The notes: generated from the letters alone by a model not told the origin. Positions 19,931 through 29,735 are shown, counted from the stretch's first letter. The stretch is DNA of 38,684 nucleotides from Polynucleobacter sp. (GCA_024642065.1 JAHEBW010000005.1:1-38684), one strand, 5' to 3'. Numbers and translations: made by a program.

Positions 19931-19947
19931 GCGCAGGTATGTTGCGC
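19931..19947 (+). other. Hairpin enclosing the ntrB start codon
   Basis: GCGCA (19931-19935) and TGCGC (19943-19947) pair exactly and place the ATG (19939-19941) in the 7-base loop. It may reduce initiation at ntrB. Five GC-rich base pairs is short, so the effect is uncertain. Confidence 0.4.
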
Positions 19948-21063
19948 AAACCAAGTAAAGGGGCAGCTAAAGCTGCCCTTTTTTCTCCCTACGCAGCTTG
20001 GGATCAGTTACCCAATGCTGTTTTGGTAGTGGAGTATGTTCATCAAATGGTGGTTTATGCCAACCCCATGGCAGAGGTAAGCCTAGATCTTTCCAAAAAG
20101 ATTTTGGAAGGATTAAGCATTCATGATTTATTTGGGCATCATCCAGACTTAATCAAGATGTTGGATTCCGTTAAGGGTGATCAGATTGAAGCTCAAAGAC
20201 AAGATTTACAACTAGGCCCAGGTCCATCAAGAGCTGATCATCAACCTATAACTGCCCACGTTGTTGTGGGGGCTTTAGATAATCCTGATTTAGTACTCAT
20301 CGAGTGGTTGCCACTCGATCAACAGATTCGTAGCGAGAGAGATGCTAGATTAGTTCAACAAGTTGAAGCGAATAAGAGTTTGATGCGTAATCTAGCGCAT
20401 GAAATTAAAAATCCCCTCGGAGGTATTCGAGGGGCAGCGCAGTTATTGGAGTATGAATTACCTGATCGAGCGCTGCATGAATATACGCAAGTCATTATTA
20501 AAGAGTCCGATCGTCTGCAGACCCTCGTAGATCGTTTGTTGGCCCCTCATCGTAAGAAGCATATTGATGAAGACGTCAATATTCACGAGGTCTTAGAGCG
20601 TGTTAGAAGCTTGGTCTTGGCAGAGTTCCCTCAAGGCCTGAGCATCAAGCGTAACTATGACATCAGTATTCCTGACCTTTTGGGTGACAAAGAAGCTTTA
20701 ATTCAAGCTGTCTTAAATGTGGTTCATAACGCTGCCCAAGCACTTCGAGACCAGATTGCTCTGGGAACTGCAGTCATTGAGCTAAACACTAGAGTTGCCA
20801 GAAATGTAACTATTAGCAAACAAAGGTACAAACTGGCACTGGACTTGCATGTGATAGATAACGGCCCTGGAATTCCTGAGGAAATTAGAGACAAAATCTT
20901 TTTCCCTCTTGTTTCAGGTAAAGAAGGCGGTAGTGGCTTAGGTCTTACATTGGCTCAAACATATGTGCAGCAGCACTTTGGATTTATAGGCTGCGTAAGT
21001 AAACCTGGGTGTACCGATTTTCAAATGCAATTGCCTTTCCGTGTGAAAAGCGGAGAAGCTTAA
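19939..21063 (+). CDS. glnL: Nitrogen regulation sensor kinase NtrB
   Basis: NtrB (also named GlnL) is the cytosolic histidine kinase/phosphatase that controls NtrC in response to PII. A PAS domain (about 22-125, starting WDQLPNAVLVVEYVHQMVVYANP) is followed by the H-box NLAHEIKNPLGGIRGAAQLLEYELPD with His154. The ATP-binding domain has the N-box VLNVVHNAAQAL, the G1 box DNGPGIPEE and the G2 box GGSGLGLTLA. The length of 374 is slightly above the usual 350-365. The first 20 residues are encoded across an intrinsic terminator, and no other start exists before the PAS domain, so 19939 is retained. There are 31 bases from glnA and three to ntrC. Confidence 0.95.
   Translation: MLRKPSKGAAKAALFSPYAAWDQLPNAVLVVEYVHQMVVYANPMAEVSLDLSKKILEGLSIHDLFGHHPDLIKMLDSVKGDQIEAQRQDLQLGPGPSRADHQPITAHVVVGALDNPDLVLIEWLPLDQQIRSERDARLVQQVEANKSLMRNLAHEIKNPLGGIRGAAQLLEYELPDRALHEYTQVIIKESDRLQTLVDRLLAPHRKKHIDEDVNIHEVLERVRSLVLAEFPQGLSIKRNYDISIPDLLGDKEALIQAVLNVVHNAAQALRDQIALGTAVIELNTRVARNVTISKQRYKLALDLHVIDNGPGIPEEIRDKIFFPLVSGKEGGSGLGLTLAQTYVQQHFGFIGCVSKPGCTDFQMQLPFRVKSGEA
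19958..19984 (+). terminator. glnA intrinsic terminator located inside the 5' end of ntrB
   Basis: GGGCAGCT (19961-19968) and AGCTGCCC (19971-19978) form a perfect 8-bp GC-rich stem with an AA core, followed by six T residues (19979-19984). It lies 51 bases after the glnA stop but within codons 7-16 of ntrB, so most transcripts from glnA should end before ntrB is complete and ntrBC would depend on read-through or an internal promoter. Confidence 0.85.
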
Positions 21064-21066
21064 TCA

Positions 21067-22530
21067 ATGTTGGGATTAGATATGAAGCCAGTTTGGATTG
21101 TGGATGATGATCAATCAATACGCTGGGTATTGGAGAAGGCTTTACAGCGCGAAAAAATCCCTTATCGTAGCTTTAGCAATCCGCAAGATGTCCTTGATGC
21201 ATTTGATAATAAAGAAGAGCCTCAAGTTCTAATTTCTGATATTCGCATGCCTAGAGGCAACGGTATCGATTTATTGCAACAAGTGAAAGCCGAACATCCT
21301 AATGTGCCTGTCATCATCATGACGGCTTATTCAGATTTAGATTCAGCTGTTTCTTCATTTCAAAGTGGTGCTTTTGAATACATCACAAAACCATTTGATT
21401 TATCCAAGGCAGTTGAGTTAATTAGACGTGCTATTGATGAAAGCCTACGCCTTCAAACTCAAACTCGTGATGTTGCTGATCGTATGCAAGAATCCACTGA
21501 GATTCTTGGTAAGGCTCCTGCTATGCAAGATGTCTTCAGGGCGATTGGTCGTTTATCTCAGTCCAATGTGACGGTCTTGATAACTGGTGAATCAGGATCA
21601 GGTAAAGAATTAGTGGCTAAAGCATTGCACAAACATAGTCCAAGAGCATCAGGCCCATTTATTGCCCTCAATACTGCGGCTATTCCAAAGGATTTGTTGG
21701 AGTCCGAATTATTTGGGCATGAGCGCGGCGCATTCACCGGTGCTCAAACAATGCGAAGAGGTCGCTTTGAGCAAGCTGAGGGTGGCACTTTATTCTTAGA
21801 TGAAATTGGCGACATGCCATTTGACCTACAAACCCGTTTATTACGAGTATTGTCAGATGGCCATTTTTACCGTGTAGGCGGACATGATTCTTTGAAATCT
21901 AATGTTCGGGTCATTGCTGCTACTCATCAGAACTTAGAAACCAGAGTTGCAGAAGGTTTATTCCGTGAAGATTTATTTCATCGCCTCAATGTGATTCGTC
22001 TTCGCTTGCCATCACTTCGCGAACGTCGTGAGGATATTCCTTTGCTAGCTAGACACTTTATGCAAACATCTGCAAAGGCATTAGGTATGGAGCCTAAAAG
22101 GCTCTCTGATGATGCATTGCTTGCTATTGGTCAATTGCCTTTTCCTGGTAACGTCAGACAGCTAGAAAATCTTTGTCACTGGTTAACAGTCATGGCTCCA
22201 GCACAGGTGATTGGTTCTCAAGATTTGCCTCCTGATGCTATTGTGATGGGAGCTGATCTACCAGAAGGCTCTTCAATCAGTGAGTTCAGCTCAACATTTA
22301 AAACTGGTCGTGCTAGTGACTGGGAGGCTGGGTTGGCTTTAGCGGCTAAACATTTACTTCAAGACGGCACAAGAGAGGTTTTTGACATCCTTGAGTCTAA
22401 GTTTGAAAAAGCACTTTTGACAGCTGCACTTGAGGTGACGCGTGGTCGTCGTGTTGAAGCAGCTGAACGCCTTGGGATTGGTCGAAACACAATTACAAGA
22501 AAACTACAGGAATTGGGCATCGATTCATAG
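21067..22530 (+). CDS. glnG: Nitrogen regulation response regulator NtrC
   Basis: NtrC (also named GlnG) activates sigma-54 promoters when phosphorylated by NtrB. The receiver domain (about 7-120) has the acidic pocket VDDD, the phospho-acceptor Asp58 in [10 protein letters not shown] and Lys108 in ITKPF. The AAA+ domain (about 145-380) has the Walker A GESGSGKE (174-181), the sigma-54-contacting GAFTGA loop (221-226) and the Walker [11 protein letters not shown]. The C-terminal Fis-type helix-turn-helix ends with [22 protein letters not shown] second ATG at 21082 is an alternative start that would remove five residues. It probably binds the palindrome upstream of glnA, giving autoregulation of the locus. 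Confidence 0.97.
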   Translation: MLGLDMKPVWIVDDDQSIRWVLEKALQREKIPYRSFSNPQDVLDAFDNKEEPQVLISDIRMPRGNGIDLLQQVKAEHPNVPVIIMTAYSDLDSAVSSFQSGAFEYITKPFDLSKAVELIRRAIDESLRLQTQTRDVADRMQESTEILGKAPAMQDVFRAIGRLSQSNVTVLITGESGSGKELVAKALHKHSPRASGPFIALNTAAIPKDLLESELFGHERGAFTGAQTMRRGRFEQAEGGTLFLDEIGDMPFDLQTRLLRVLSDGHFYRVGGHDSLKSNVRVIAATHQNLETRVAEGLFREDLFHRLNVIRLRLPSLRERREDIPLLARHFMQTSAKALGMEPKRLSDDALLAIGQLPFPGNVRQLENLCHWLTVMAPAQVIGSQDLPPDAIVMGADLPEGSSISEFSSTFKTGRASDWEAGLALAAKHLLQDGTREVFDILESKFEKALLTAALEVTRGRRVEAAERLGIGRNTITRKLQELGIDS

Positions 22531-22595
22531 AAGTTGGGTTGGTTTTCAACTTTGACTGCCGAACGATCATTTGACGTTCATAATATAGTCTTTAC

Positions 22596-23453
22596 ATGAC
22601 TCATCCTGTTCCTATGTCTTCTATTCGTATTGCCACCTGGAATGTCAATTCAATTAAAGTTCGCTTACCGCACTTGTTGCAGTGGTTAGCATCGCAAGAG
22701 AAAAAAGACGCTCCAATTGATGCTCTTTGTTTGCAAGAACTTAAGCTAACTGAAGATAAATTTCCTTTTGCAGAACTAGATGCTGCCGGATATTTTGCAC
22801 TTGTTGCTGGTCAAAAGACTTATAACGGAGTGGCTTTGCTCTTACGCAAATCGTCCCTAGCAGCTACAGCGCAAGATGCTGAAACAGCATTTTTATCACC
22901 AATTAAAAATAACCCTAAATTTGCCGATGAACAGCAACGTTTGGTTTCGGCTACAGTTGCTTTTAAGGGTAGAGCGCCCATCAGACTTATTTCTGCTTAT
23001 TTTCCCAATGGTCAAGCTCCAGGAACTGAAAAATTTTCCTACAAGATGGATTGGTTGGCAGGACTGCATGACTGGTTAACGGAAACAATTGAAGAGCATC
23101 CTAGAGTTGCTCTTTTAGGTGACTACAACATTGCTCCAGCTGATGAAGATGTTCATGATCCAAAAGCTTGGGAAGGGCAGAATCTTGTCACTCCAGAAGA
23201 GCGCGATGCTTTTTCTGGATTTATTGAATTAGGTTTTTACGATAGTTATCGTTTATTTGATCAGCTACCCAAAAGCTTCAGCTGGTGGGATTACCGCATG
23301 ATGGGCTTTAGACGGAATGCTGGAGTCAGGATTGATCACATTCTATTAAGTGACGAGCTTAAAAATGAATGCACCGCAAGCTTTATTGATAAAGTGCCAC
23401 GCGGATGGGAGCAGCCGTCTGACCACGCTCCCGTGATCACCACTTTAGGCTAA
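22596..23453 (+). CDS. xthA: Exodeoxyribonuclease III (AP endonuclease)
   Basis: This endonuclease/exonuclease/phosphatase-fold enzyme cleaves at abasic sites and degrades duplex DNA 3'-5' in base-excision repair. Family motifs are IATWNVNSIKVRLPHLLQWL near the N-terminus, LCLQELKLTEDKFP with the metal-binding Glu, LLGDYNIAPADEDVHDP, SWWDYR, and the end motifs RIDHILLS and SDHAPV with the catalytic Asp-His. The 285 residues from ATG 22596 are slightly above the usual 255-270; the ATG at 22614 (MSSIRIATWN) removes six residues and is equally possible. Its 3' end overlaps the convergent peptidase gene by nine bases, leaving no room for a terminator between them. Confidence 0.95.
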   Translation: MTHPVPMSSIRIATWNVNSIKVRLPHLLQWLASQEKKDAPIDALCLQELKLTEDKFPFAELDAAGYFALVAGQKTYNGVALLLRKSSLAATAQDAETAFLSPIKNNPKFADEQQRLVSATVAFKGRAPIRLISAYFPNGQAPGTEKFSYKMDWLAGLHDWLTETIEEHPRVALLGDYNIAPADEDVHDPKAWEGQNLVTPEERDAFSGFIELGFYDSYRLFDQLPKSFSWWDYRMMGFRRNAGVRIDHILLSDELKNECTASFIDKVPRGWEQPSDHAPVITTLG

Positions 23454-25529
23454 TCCACCGTGTCGAAGTAAGGCGTCAATCTGGGGTTCCCTTCCTCGGA
23501 ATGCCTTAAATGATTCTGCTGCGGGACGGCTGCCACCCACCTCAAGAATTTCTTGGCGATAACGTTCTCCAGTTTTGGCATCAAGGATACTGCCGCTGAG
23601 TTTGGCGGCTTCCTCAAATGCTGCATAGGCATCAGCCGACAATACCTCAGCCCACTTATAACTGTAATAACCGGCAGAGTAGCCACCTGCAAAAATATGA
23701 CTAAAAGTATTGGGCCATCTAGAGATATCTGACTGTGCAGTGACATGAATCGCATTATTAATTTGTCTAGATAAAGACAAAATATCGTTAGCTTCAGATT
23801 TATGTGGATTAAATGTGGAGTGAAGTCTCCAGTCAGTTAGAGAAAATACAAGTTGTCTGAGTGTTCCAAGACCATTTTGAAAATTCTTACCGGCAATCAT
23901 TTTCTCAAAAAGCTCTTTAGGTAGAGTGGCGCCTGTTTCAACGTGAGCGGTCATTTTTTGGAGTACTTCCCATTCCCAGCAGAAGTTTTCCATAAATTGA
24001 CTTGGTAGTTCAACGGCATCCCATTCAACACCATTAATACCTGAAACACCTAAAGTTCCAACTTGGGTCAACATGTGATGAAGACCGTGTCCACATTCAT
24101 GGAACATAGTAATCACATCATCATGTGTGATAGTTGGCTGCTTAGTAACGCCATCGATAGTAATTGGAGGTGGGAAGTTACATACTAAATAAGCAACAGG
24201 TGTTTGAACTTCTCCATTAGCCAGCACTCTACGACCTCTAGCATCATCCATCCATGCGCCACCACGTTTTCCTGGTCTTGCATAAGGATCTAAATAGAAG
24301 TTGGCAATGAGCTGACCTTTTGAATTAGTGACTTTGAAGGATTGAACATCCTTGTGCCATTTGGGTAATGAATCTTCTTCGATTTTTACACCAAATAATG
24401 TTTGAATAATTCCAAATAAACCATTTAAAACTTGGGGTAGTGGGAAGTACTGCTTCAATTCATTCTCGGAGAATGAGTAACGTTCTTGCTTTAATTGCTC
24501 AGAAGCATAGGCCATGTCCCATGGTTCGAGTTTTTCAATAGCTAATCTTGTTTTTGCAAATTCTTGTAAATCTTCCCAGTCTTTTTGACCATGAGGGCGA
24601 GCCCTTTTTCCAAAGTCTTCAAGAAATTGATCAACCTCTGATACGGTTCTAGCCATCTTAGGAGCGAGGCTAAGGGCGGCATAGTTCGCAAAGCCCAACA
24701 TTTTTGCTTCTTCGTCTTTTAGCCTGAGTTGATCAAGCATGTTCTTGGTGTTATCCCACTCTGGTTTTCCATCGCCATACTGAGATCCTAATTCCGAGGC
24801 TCTTGTAATATATGCCTGATAAAGAGTTTTTCTTAATTCTCTGTTTTCAGAAAATTGCATGACAGGAAAGTAGGAGGGGAAGTGCAGGGTAAATGCCCAA
24901 CCTTCTAATTCTTTTGATGTGGCAGTTTCTTTTGCTGCTGCAATGGCGTCTTCAGGAAGTCCTTTGAGATCTGCGGGATCTTTAATTAAATGCACGAAAT
25001 GATCTGTTGCATCCAAAACATGATCAGAAAATTCCTTAGCTAACCTGGCTTGTTCATCTTGAATATCTGCAAAGCGGGGTTTTTGCTCATCACTTAATTC
25101 AGCACCGCCAAGACGAAAATCTCGTAGTGAGTTTTGAATCACTTTTTGCTCAGCAAAATTCAACGATTTGAATTCAGTAGACTCACTTAGGGCCTTATAT
25201 TTTCTGTATAAGGCAAGGTTTTGACCTAAGCTACTCCAGAATGCAGTTACCTCCGGTAGCATTTCGCCATAGGCTTCACGAAGTTCAGGAGTGTCAGCGA
25301 CACTATTCAAGTGGCCAATGATGCCCCATGATCTTCCTAAAGACTCTGTTGCATTTTCCAAGGGTTCTACCAAATCTTCCCAAGTACTCTTTGTTTCAGG
25401 AAGAAGTGCATGATCAACAGCCTTTTGAGCGACTTTTAGAAGTTCTTGAATTGCTGGCTTGATGTGTTCAGCTTTTATGGATGAATAGTCTGGTAAGCCA
25501 TGACCGAATGAGAGTAGTGGGTTTTTCAT
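23445..25529 (-). CDS. prlC: M3-family zinc metallopeptidase (oligopeptidase A-like)
   Basis: This cytosolic oligopeptidase of the thimet/M3 family degrades short peptides and probably signal-peptide fragments. The zinc site HECGH is at 477-481 in FHECGHGLHHML, and the third ligand Glu is in GVEWDAVELPSQ (about 507). The 694 residues match oligopeptidase A (about 680). A YARPGKRGGAWMDDARGR substrate-loop segment lies at 416-433. The 3' end overlaps xthA. It lies 79 bases downstream of folD on the same strand, but a terminator separates them, so it is likely to be transcribed independently. The assignment to OpdA/PrlC rather than Dcp is by size and the DAVELPSQ context. Confidence 0.93.
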   Translation of the reverse strand: MKNPLLSFGHGLPDYSSIKAEHIKPAIQELLKVAQKAVDHALLPETKSTWEDLVEPLENATESLGRSWGIIGHLNSVADTPELREAYGEMLPEVTAFWSSLGQNLALYRKYKALSESTEFKSLNFAEQKVIQNSLRDFRLGGAELSDEQKPRFADIQDEQARLAKEFSDHVLDATDHFVHLIKDPADLKGLPEDAIAAAKETATSKELEGWAFTLHFPSYFPVMQFSENRELRKTLYQAYITRASELGSQYGDGKPEWDNTKNMLDQLRLKDEEAKMLGFANYAALSLAPKMARTVSEVDQFLEDFGKRARPHGQKDWEDLQEFAKTRLAIEKLEPWDMAYASEQLKQERYSFSENELKQYFPLPQVLNGLFGIIQTLFGVKIEEDSLPKWHKDVQSFKVTNSKGQLIANFYLDPYARPGKRGGAWMDDARGRRVLANGEVQTPVAYLVCNFPPPITIDGVTKQPTITHDDVITMFHECGHGLHHMLTQVGTLGVSGINGVEWDAVELPSQFMENFCWEWEVLQKMTAHVETGATLPKELFEKMIAGKNFQNGLGTLRQLVFSLTDWRLHSTFNPHKSEANDILSLSRQINNAIHVTAQSDISRWPNTFSHIFAGGYSAGYYSYKWAEVLSADAYAAFEEAAKLSGSILDAKTGERYRQEILEVGGSRPAAESFKAFRGREPQIDALLRHGGLA

Positions 25530-25551
25530 ATGGATATTATCTATCGAAAGT

Positions 25552-25584
25552 CAAAAAAATCAGGCGCTCTTCATAAGCGCCTGA
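25552..25584 (-). terminator. Intrinsic terminator of folD (minus strand)
   Basis: TCAGGCGCT (25560-25568) and AGCGCCTGA (25576-25584) pair perfectly over 9 bp. The plus-strand run of A residues at 25553-25559 is a T tract on the minus strand, so the orientation fits termination downstream of folD and before the peptidase gene. Confidence 0.85.
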
Positions 25585-25608
25585 TAGTTTCTGAAACAGC
25601 CAAAAAGC

Positions 25609-26454
25609 TTAAATTCTTTCGGCTGCCTCTAAGGTGTTCAGTAGTAGCATCGTAATTGTCATCGGGCCAACACCGCCTGGAACTGGCGTAATCGCGCTAG
25701 CAACGGATTGGACCGATTCAAAATCTACATCACCACACAATTTGCCATCCGGTAAACGGTTGATACCAACGTCGATAACAACTGCTCCAGGCTTGACCAT
25801 ATCCGCTGTGATCATTTTTGGTTTTCCTGTGGCAACTACTAAGATATCTGCTTCTTTGGTGTGAGCTGATAGGTCTCTTGTTTTACTGTTACAAATTGTG
25901 ACAGTTGCGCCAGCCTGTAAAAGAAGCATGGCCATTGGTTTACCAACGATATTGGATGCTCCAATAACAACAGCTCTTGCGCCACGAATAGGGTAGTCAA
26001 TGCTTTCGAGCATTTTCATGCAGCCATATGGTGTGCAGGGTCTAAATAGGGGTGCACCAATCATGAGTGCGCCGGCATTAGCTACGTGAAAGCCATCCAC
26101 ATCTTTTTCAGGGGCGATAGATTCAATCACGCGGTGACTATCTATGTGCTTAGGTAGTGGAAGTTGTACCAAGATGCCATGAATACTCTTATCTTGGTTG
26201 AGTTCATCAATTCTCTGGAGTAGCTTCTCTTCGCTTAAATCAGCTGGATGTCTTTCCAAGATTGAATGCATTCCAACATCTTCACAAGCTTTTACTTTGT
26301 TGCGAACATAAACCTGACTTGCTGGATCTTCACCAACTAGTAAAACAGCTAAACCTGGTTTGCTACCTTTAGCAACGAGTGAGGCTGTTCGTGTTGCAAT
26401 TTCAATTCTAATTTTTTTGGCTAAAGCGTTGCCATCGATGATTTGAGCGGACAT
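25609..26454 (-). CDS. folD: Bifunctional methylenetetrahydrofolate dehydrogenase / cyclohydrolase
   Basis: FolD interconverts 5,10-methylene-, 5,10-methenyl- and 10-formyl-tetrahydrofolate, supplying one-carbon units for purines and formyl-Met. The 281 residues fit. Motifs include [28 protein letters not shown] with the catalytic lysine, [10 protein letters not shown], the PCTPYG loop, the NADP-binding [11 protein letters not shown] and the terminal [13 protein letters not shown]. The gap to the upstream response regulator gene is only five bases, so folD is the third gene of the sensor-regulator-folD transcript and shares its control. A terminator follows 24 bases after its stop. Confidence 0.97.
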   Translation of the reverse strand: MSAQIIDGNALAKKIRIEIATRTASLVAKGSKPGLAVLLVGEDPASQVYVRNKVKACEDVGMHSILERHPADLSEEKLLQRIDELNQDKSIHGILVQLPLPKHIDSHRVIESIAPEKDVDGFHVANAGALMIGAPLFRPCTPYGCMKMLESIDYPIRGARAVVIGASNIVGKPMAMLLLQAGATVTICNSKTRDLSAHTKEADILVVATGKPKMITADMVKPGAVVIDVGINRLPDGKLCGDVDFESVQSVASAITPVPGGVGPMTITMLLLNTLEAAERI

Positions 26455-26459
26455 ATGAA

Positions 26460-27083
26460 TTAAGAATTAGTTTCAGATAAGGCTAAGCGTAATAAATCGG
26501 CAACAGTATTGACGTTGAGTTTTTCCATGATGTTGGCACGGTGTGCCTCAACTGTCTTAATAGAAATATTTAAGTCGTCCGCGATTTGCTTATTTAACCT
26601 TCCGGCCACAATACGCTCTAATACTTGCTTTTCACGGCCTGTGAGTTTGCTCAAAAGATTTTGAGTATTCTTTTGTGAGTCTGCTTTAGCGTACTCAACT
26701 CTTGCGCGAGACAACATTTTCTCAACAAGTGTTTTGAGTTCAGATTCCTTGAATGGCTTTTCAATGAAATCCACGGCACCTTTTTTCATGGTGGAGACTG
26801 CCATTGAAACATCACCGTGACCAGTGATGAAGGCGATAGGCATTGGGATACCTTCAGTCAAAAGACGCTCTTGAAGTTCTAAACCTGACATGCCTGGCAT
26901 GCGCACATCTAATATTAGGCATGAAACAGTTTCTTTGTCGTCACCTTGAAGCGACTGTAAAAATCTTTCAGCACTTGGCTGACATTTAACAGAATAGCCA
27001 TTGCTTTCTAAAAGCCAAGTTAATGAGTCTCTAACAGCCTCATCGTCATCTACGACATAAACGATTTCAGTTTTAGTGTTCAT
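26460..27083 (-). CDS. FixJ/DctR-family response regulator
   Basis: This is a 207-residue two-component transcription factor of the NarL/FixJ type. The receiver domain (about 6-120) has the acidic pocket VDDDEAV (11-17), phospho-acceptor Asp59 in [12 protein letters not shown] and the switch Lys in FIEKPFKE. A LuxR-type helix-turn-helix occupies about 140-203: [43 protein letters not shown]. It starts eight bases after the stop of the histidine kinase gene and folD begins five bases after its own stop, so all three form one transcript. The PAS-kinase partner suggests a FixL/FixJ- or DctS/DctR-like pair. The target is unknown; the adjacent aceE promoter is the obvious candidate, by position only. 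Confidence 0.93.
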   Translation of the reverse strand: MNTKTEIVYVVDDDEAVRDSLTWLLESNGYSVKCQPSAERFLQSLQGDDKETVSCLILDVRMPGMSGLELQERLLTEGIPMPIAFITGHGDVSMAVSTMKKGAVDFIEKPFKESELKTLVEKMLSRARVEYAKADSQKNTQNLLSKLTGREKQVLERIVAGRLNKQIADDLNISIKTVEAHRANIMEKLNVNTVADLLRLALSETNS

Positions 27084-27091
27084 ATTCTTTA

Positions 27092-29587
27092 TTAATCCAG
27101 TGGAAGTAGTATTGTAAAGGTGCAGCCGGTGCTACTCTGATCTTTTTCATTGCTGTGATTGGTGACCCAAAGCCTGCCTCTATGAGACTCAATAATTGAT
27201 CGGCAAATATTTAAGCCAATGCCCATGCCGTCCTGTTTGGTGCTAAAAAATGGCTCATAGAGTCTTTCAAGAGCATCCTCAGGAATTCCTGGGCCATGAT
27301 CAATCACTCGAATTCTCAGCATTTCGGGGCTAACTGATTGATCAATATCCACATTTATAGCAATGATCTTGGCATTTGGATTGTTGTTAGGAGTTGTTTT
27401 AACTGCATCAATGGCGTTTTTAAGCAAATTCACCAGTACTTGTTGGATCAAAATTGGGTCTAAGGACACCATTGGTAAATGATCTGCAATTGAGCTGCTC
27501 AGCTGGACGCCATGGCGCTGTGCTTCGATTTCAGCCAAACCAACGGAATCTTCAATAATGTTCTGAATATCACTAGACTTACTTTGGGGCTGGCTTCTCT
27601 TAACAAAGCCCCTGATGCGTTGAATAATTGTCCCAGCTCTATGAGCTTGAGTGGTTGCCTTTTCAATCGCAGGTAGGATATCTTTCTCTATATCAAAAGC
27701 TTGAGTCGATTTGAGTCGATTAGCAATGCCTGTGCAGTAATTGCTGATGGCGGCTAGTGGTTGGTTAAGTTCATGAGCCAATGAAGATGCCATCTCTCCC
27801 ATGGTTGTTAAACGGCTAGAAAATTGCATTTTTTCTTCTTGTTGACGCGCTAGTTCATCTGCATTCTTTCTTGCTGTTATGTCAGTTGCCACAATTAATT
27901 GTGCAAGGTGACCGTCAACCCAAGAAATATATCGTCTTCGAACTTCGTACCAGGACTTAGAACTTTTAATTTGTATTTCTCTAAAGTCAGAATGTGTTGG
28001 GGTTAATTCAGAAGCAGGTAGGCCGACAAAACCATCGACGCTATCAATGTCTAACTCATCAATATCGCTAGGTTCAATTTCATGACCAGCTAAATCTAAG
28101 TGAGCTTGCGTTGTTGTTCCAAAATGGTCTCTATAAAATTTATTGGCAAACAATAATTGTCCACTTTGAAGTGATATGACTGAAACCGCCGCATCTAAAC
28201 TTTCCAAAACGGTTGTAAATCGTTCTTGAGCAAGTGCAAGTTCTTGTCTAGCTTTTACTGGTTCCGAAATATCAACAATCGAGCTGACCCAGCCGACTTG
28301 CGTACCTTTTTCATCTATTAACTTAGAAACGAAGGTTCGAATGTTGATATCAACGCCATCTTTTTTTCTAAGAATTGCTTCAAAACCAGATTTGGGACTA
28401 TTGCCTGTTAAAGCTAAGGCCATTTTTTTGTTCAGGTCTGGAATCATTTCGTTTGGCCAAAATGGAAAGGGTGGCGCCATACCAATCAATTCTTCTTTAC
28501 TCCAACCCACCATATCGCAAAAAGCTGGATTTACATAAGTAATAGTGCCCTGCATGTCATGTGCGCGCATACCAATGGTGATGGACTCTTCCATGGCGCG
28601 TCGAAAATTGGTTTCAATCTGTAAGTCTTTTTGTACTGCATATCTTTGTGTGGTTTGTTTCCAAACTGACCATAGGCTCCAAAGGACAAACCCGCTTAGA
28701 CCGATCACTAACCAAAGTAGTGTTCTGTAGGTGAGGTTAGTTGGTGGTGGATATGCGCTGACATTCAGATTGAGCGGTGTTCCTAATTTATCAATCGTGA
28801 CACTGTGCTCGATTGATCTGGCACTTGTTTTTTTGGGGTTAGATGTCGCAATCTCTTTGCTAGCACTGTCTATCAAGGAGAATCGATATAAGCCACTTAA
28901 TTCTGTTGGAATCATGTGCTTAAGTACTCTTCTGGTTGAATAAATCACCGCTATAGAACCGATGACTTTTCCTCTTTGTATAACTGGGGTCACATGCCAG
29001 AAAATATTTTCTCTATCTAGACTTGCGCTATCTTTATCATCAAAGTTAAAAGTCAAAATTCGACCATATTCAGCTTTGTTTGTTTCTGAAGATATGGCAA
29101 CTAGTCCAGCTAGTTCTTTTTCGAGAATGGGTTTTATTTTTGTGCGTTCAAACCATTCAGGATGATTCAGTGCAACTGGAATATTCCACAATCTGTTTCG
29201 ATCTTGATCAATCCACCTCAAATGAAGTATTTCTGGACTATCTTGAATGAGAGTTGTTGCTCTTCGTAAAAAAGTTTCAGGATTTTGCAGTTGAATCATT
29301 GATGTACTGATTTCTCTGCTCAGATCTAGCAATAACTCTTCGTTGGAGCTAAAACGCATCATGATGCGTTGTTTTGCGTAGGCCGTTTCCCTAAACAAGG
29401 TGTATTGCTGTTGGTTTTTGTCCTGGTAATTCAATGTCCAAAGAATTAATGCCATGACGCTTGTGAAAATCACAATGGCCAAAATTGGAATAAATAAGAA
29501 GGTGTACGACCTAGTTCTCTGATTAAGAGCTTTAGGAAGTAGTTTGTCTAAAAACTCTTCAAATTTTGAGGCAATTCTTGAGATCAA
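27092..29587 (-). CDS. Membrane-bound PAS-domain sensor histidine kinase (FixL/DctS-like)
   Basis: This 831-residue inner-membrane sensor kinase has transmembrane helices at about 28-52 and 287-308. They enclose an external sensor domain of about 235 residues (PLHLRW- and WHVTPVIQRGKVIGSIAVIYS-like segments). Two PAS domains follow, at about 325-445 (MRAHDMQGTITYVNPAFCDMVGW) and 452-575 (VSVISLQSGQLLFANKFY). The H-box MGEMASSLAHELNQPLAAI has His605. The ATP-binding domain has NLLKNAIDAV (720-729), DHGPGIP (763-769) and GMGIGLNI. No cysteine or haem-binding histidine typical of FixL could be assigned in the PAS domains. It is divergent from aceE with a 239-bp shared region. The sensed signal is unknown. 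Confidence 0.92.
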   Translation of the reverse strand: MISRIASKFEEFLDKLLPKALNQRTRSYTFLFIPILAIVIFTSVMALILWTLNYQDKNQQQYTLFRETAYAKQRIMMRFSSNEELLLDLSREISTSMIQLQNPETFLRRATTLIQDSPEILHLRWIDQDRNRLWNIPVALNHPEWFERTKIKPILEKELAGLVAISSETNKAEYGRILTFNFDDKDSASLDRENIFWHVTPVIQRGKVIGSIAVIYSTRRVLKHMIPTELSGLYRFSLIDSASKEIATSNPKKTSARSIEHSVTIDKLGTPLNLNVSAYPPPTNLTYRTLLWLVIGLSGFVLWSLWSVWKQTTQRYAVQKDLQIETNFRRAMEESITIGMRAHDMQGTITYVNPAFCDMVGWSKEELIGMAPPFPFWPNEMIPDLNKKMALALTGNSPKSGFEAILRKKDGVDINIRTFVSKLIDEKGTQVGWVSSIVDISEPVKARQELALAQERFTTVLESLDAAVSVISLQSGQLLFANKFYRDHFGTTTQAHLDLAGHEIEPSDIDELDIDSVDGFVGLPASELTPTHSDFREIQIKSSKSWYEVRRRYISWVDGHLAQLIVATDITARKNADELARQQEEKMQFSSRLTTMGEMASSLAHELNQPLAAISNYCTGIANRLKSTQAFDIEKDILPAIEKATTQAHRAGTIIQRIRGFVKRSQPQSKSSDIQNIIEDSVGLAEIEAQRHGVQLSSSIADHLPMVSLDPILIQQVLVNLLKNAIDAVKTTPNNNPNAKIIAINVDIDQSVSPEMLRIRVIDHGPGIPEDALERLYEPFFSTKQDGMGIGLNICRSIIESHRGRLWVTNHSNEKDQSSTGCTFTILLPLD

Positions 29588-29688
29588 CTTTTATTTCTCA
29601 TTGACTAGGGAAAACCATAGAAGACACGAGTTTAATTCGAGCCGAGAGTACTAGTTGTTATTTATTTAACATCATCTGCTGCTTAGCA

Positions 29689-29705
29689 ATAATATTCCAT
29701 ATTAT
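29689..29705. repeat. Palindrome in the shared sensor-kinase / aceE intergenic region
   Basis: ATAATAT, TCC, ATATTAT: two perfect 7-base arms around a 3-base centre. It lies in the 239-bp gap (29588-29826) that must hold the promoters of both divergent transcription units. It is AT-rich, so chance is possible, but the position suits an operator. The rest of the gap shows only the candidate aceE promoter. Confidence 0.4.
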
Positions 29706-29735
29706 GAGAAAGATATCCGTTATGTGGTAAATAAC

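Noticed and set aside
22531..22579. Weak hairpin AAGTTG/CAACTT and the dyad GAACG/CGTTC between ntrC and xthA
   Set aside because: The arms are only 5-6 bases, there is no T tract, and neither matches a known operator such as the LexA box; TTGACG at 22571 has no -10 at proper spacing.
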